64,000 nucleotides of DNA from the NCBI GenBank assembly GCA_016712315.1, contig JADJRG010000025.1, positions 11,600 to 75,599 of the forward strand, read 5' to 3'. Shown here piece after piece: positions 63,825-64,000 of this stretch. Source of the DNA: Nannocystis sp. GTDB lineage: Bacteria; Myxococcota_A; Polyangia; Nannocystales; Nannocystaceae. The notes below the pieces were generated by a model. The model had not been told where the DNA came from. It ran no database searches and saw only the letters and a program-made list of their open reading frames with translations. Position numbers and translations under genes: made by a program. Numbering within the stretch: position 1 is the first letter of the stretch; the number at the start of each line of letters is the position of its first letter.

Positions 63825-64000
63825 ACCTGCCCAAAACAATAGAGAGGGTAGGATCGATCCGCTGCAATTATCGGTGGGAGTTGTTTGGTCCATTCGCCGT
63901 TAATTGCGATCGCGGCCGAGTGCGGCCGTTCAGGTGATTACTGAGTCGGTGGTCCAGCCGTTTGCAGCGTGAGATGATGCCGTTGGTGCCGCCCGCGTTG
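63825..64000. other. Unassigned end of window with lower GC
   Basis: No gene is seen. The sequence is clearly less GC-rich than the rest (for example CCCAAAACAATAGAGAGGG and TAATTGCGATCG). It may be the start of another foreign segment. Confidence 0.3.

Noticed and set aside
1..64000. tRNA or rRNA genes, especially next to the integrases
   Set aside because: I saw no cloverleaf or rRNA sequence. A covariance scan would be needed to exclude a tRNA completely.

Overview
This is a high-GC (roughly 70%) segment that looks like a myxobacterial (Myxococcota) chromosome. The evidence is several Ser/Thr kinases, Thr/Ser/Asp-rich lipoproteins with a lipobox, one carrying a MopE-type motif (CDGLDNNCNELFDEGC), ECF sigma factors, and a dense set of TIR, NACHT, CHAT and AAA signalling genes. 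Many otherwise well-conserved genes are interrupted by single-base frameshifts, several in homopolymers (TTTT near 14,405, GGGGG near 50,634, a T7 and a G9 tract near 45,440-45,490). I annotate such genes across the break and flag it. Assembly indels are the simplest explanation.

Layout. 0-10.9 kb: ordinary envelope and housekeeping genes (end of glutathione synthetase, secreted and lipoproteins, a GT-C glycosyltransferase, an AsmA/DUF748 protein, membrane proteins). 11-15.7 kb: an antitoxin-like gene, unknown genes, a degenerate repeat field, a coiled-coil protein and a DUF4112 protein. 16.0-17.95 kb: an IS3-like element with recognisable terminal inverted repeats. 18-20.6 kb: on the minus strand, a membrane-anchored ECF sigma-like protein, a prokaryotic viperin and a DUF2325-like gene overlapping viperin. 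20.7-25 kb: an AAA ATPase paired with a TPR-repeat protein. 25.2-26.6 kb: a small gene and a Ser/Thr kinase. 26.8-34.1 kb: a second AAA ATPase paired with a 1,998-residue protein that contains TIR, SEFIR, CHAT, calcineurin-like phosphoesterase, NACHT and FGE/C-type-lectin-fold domains.

The central discovery is a complete diversity-generating retroelement (DGR) at 34.0-36.8 kb: HTH gene, avd, template repeat (TR) and reverse transcriptase. It lies between two convergent target genes. The last 80 bp of the FGE-fold domain of each target aligns without gaps to the TR. VR1 (33,991-34,070) differs at 11 sites and VR2 (36,688-36,767, minus strand) at 8 sites, and every difference is at a TR adenine. 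The second target is a TIR-NACHT-FGE protein (36,680-40,228, minus). The DGR therefore appears to diversify the sensor tips of two large NLR-like conflict proteins.

41-50 kb holds a coiled-coil paralogue, gene remnants, a Cys-rich lipoprotein, a low-GC TIR gene, and a CHAT-STAND-TPR gene with a decayed paralogue beside it. 50.4-55.6 kb: a Ser/Thr kinase, a protein with a C-terminal TIR-like domain, and an ECF sigma factor. 55.9-60.5 kb: five consecutive TIR genes, three of the ThsB/MTH538 type and one TIR-SLOG fusion, suggesting a Thoeris-like system. 60.5-63.8 kb: a remnant of a TIR-NACHT gene, then an excisionase-like gene and two tandem tyrosine recombinases (the second decayed), which look like one edge of a mobile defence island. 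No rRNA, tRNA or CRISPR array was recognised.
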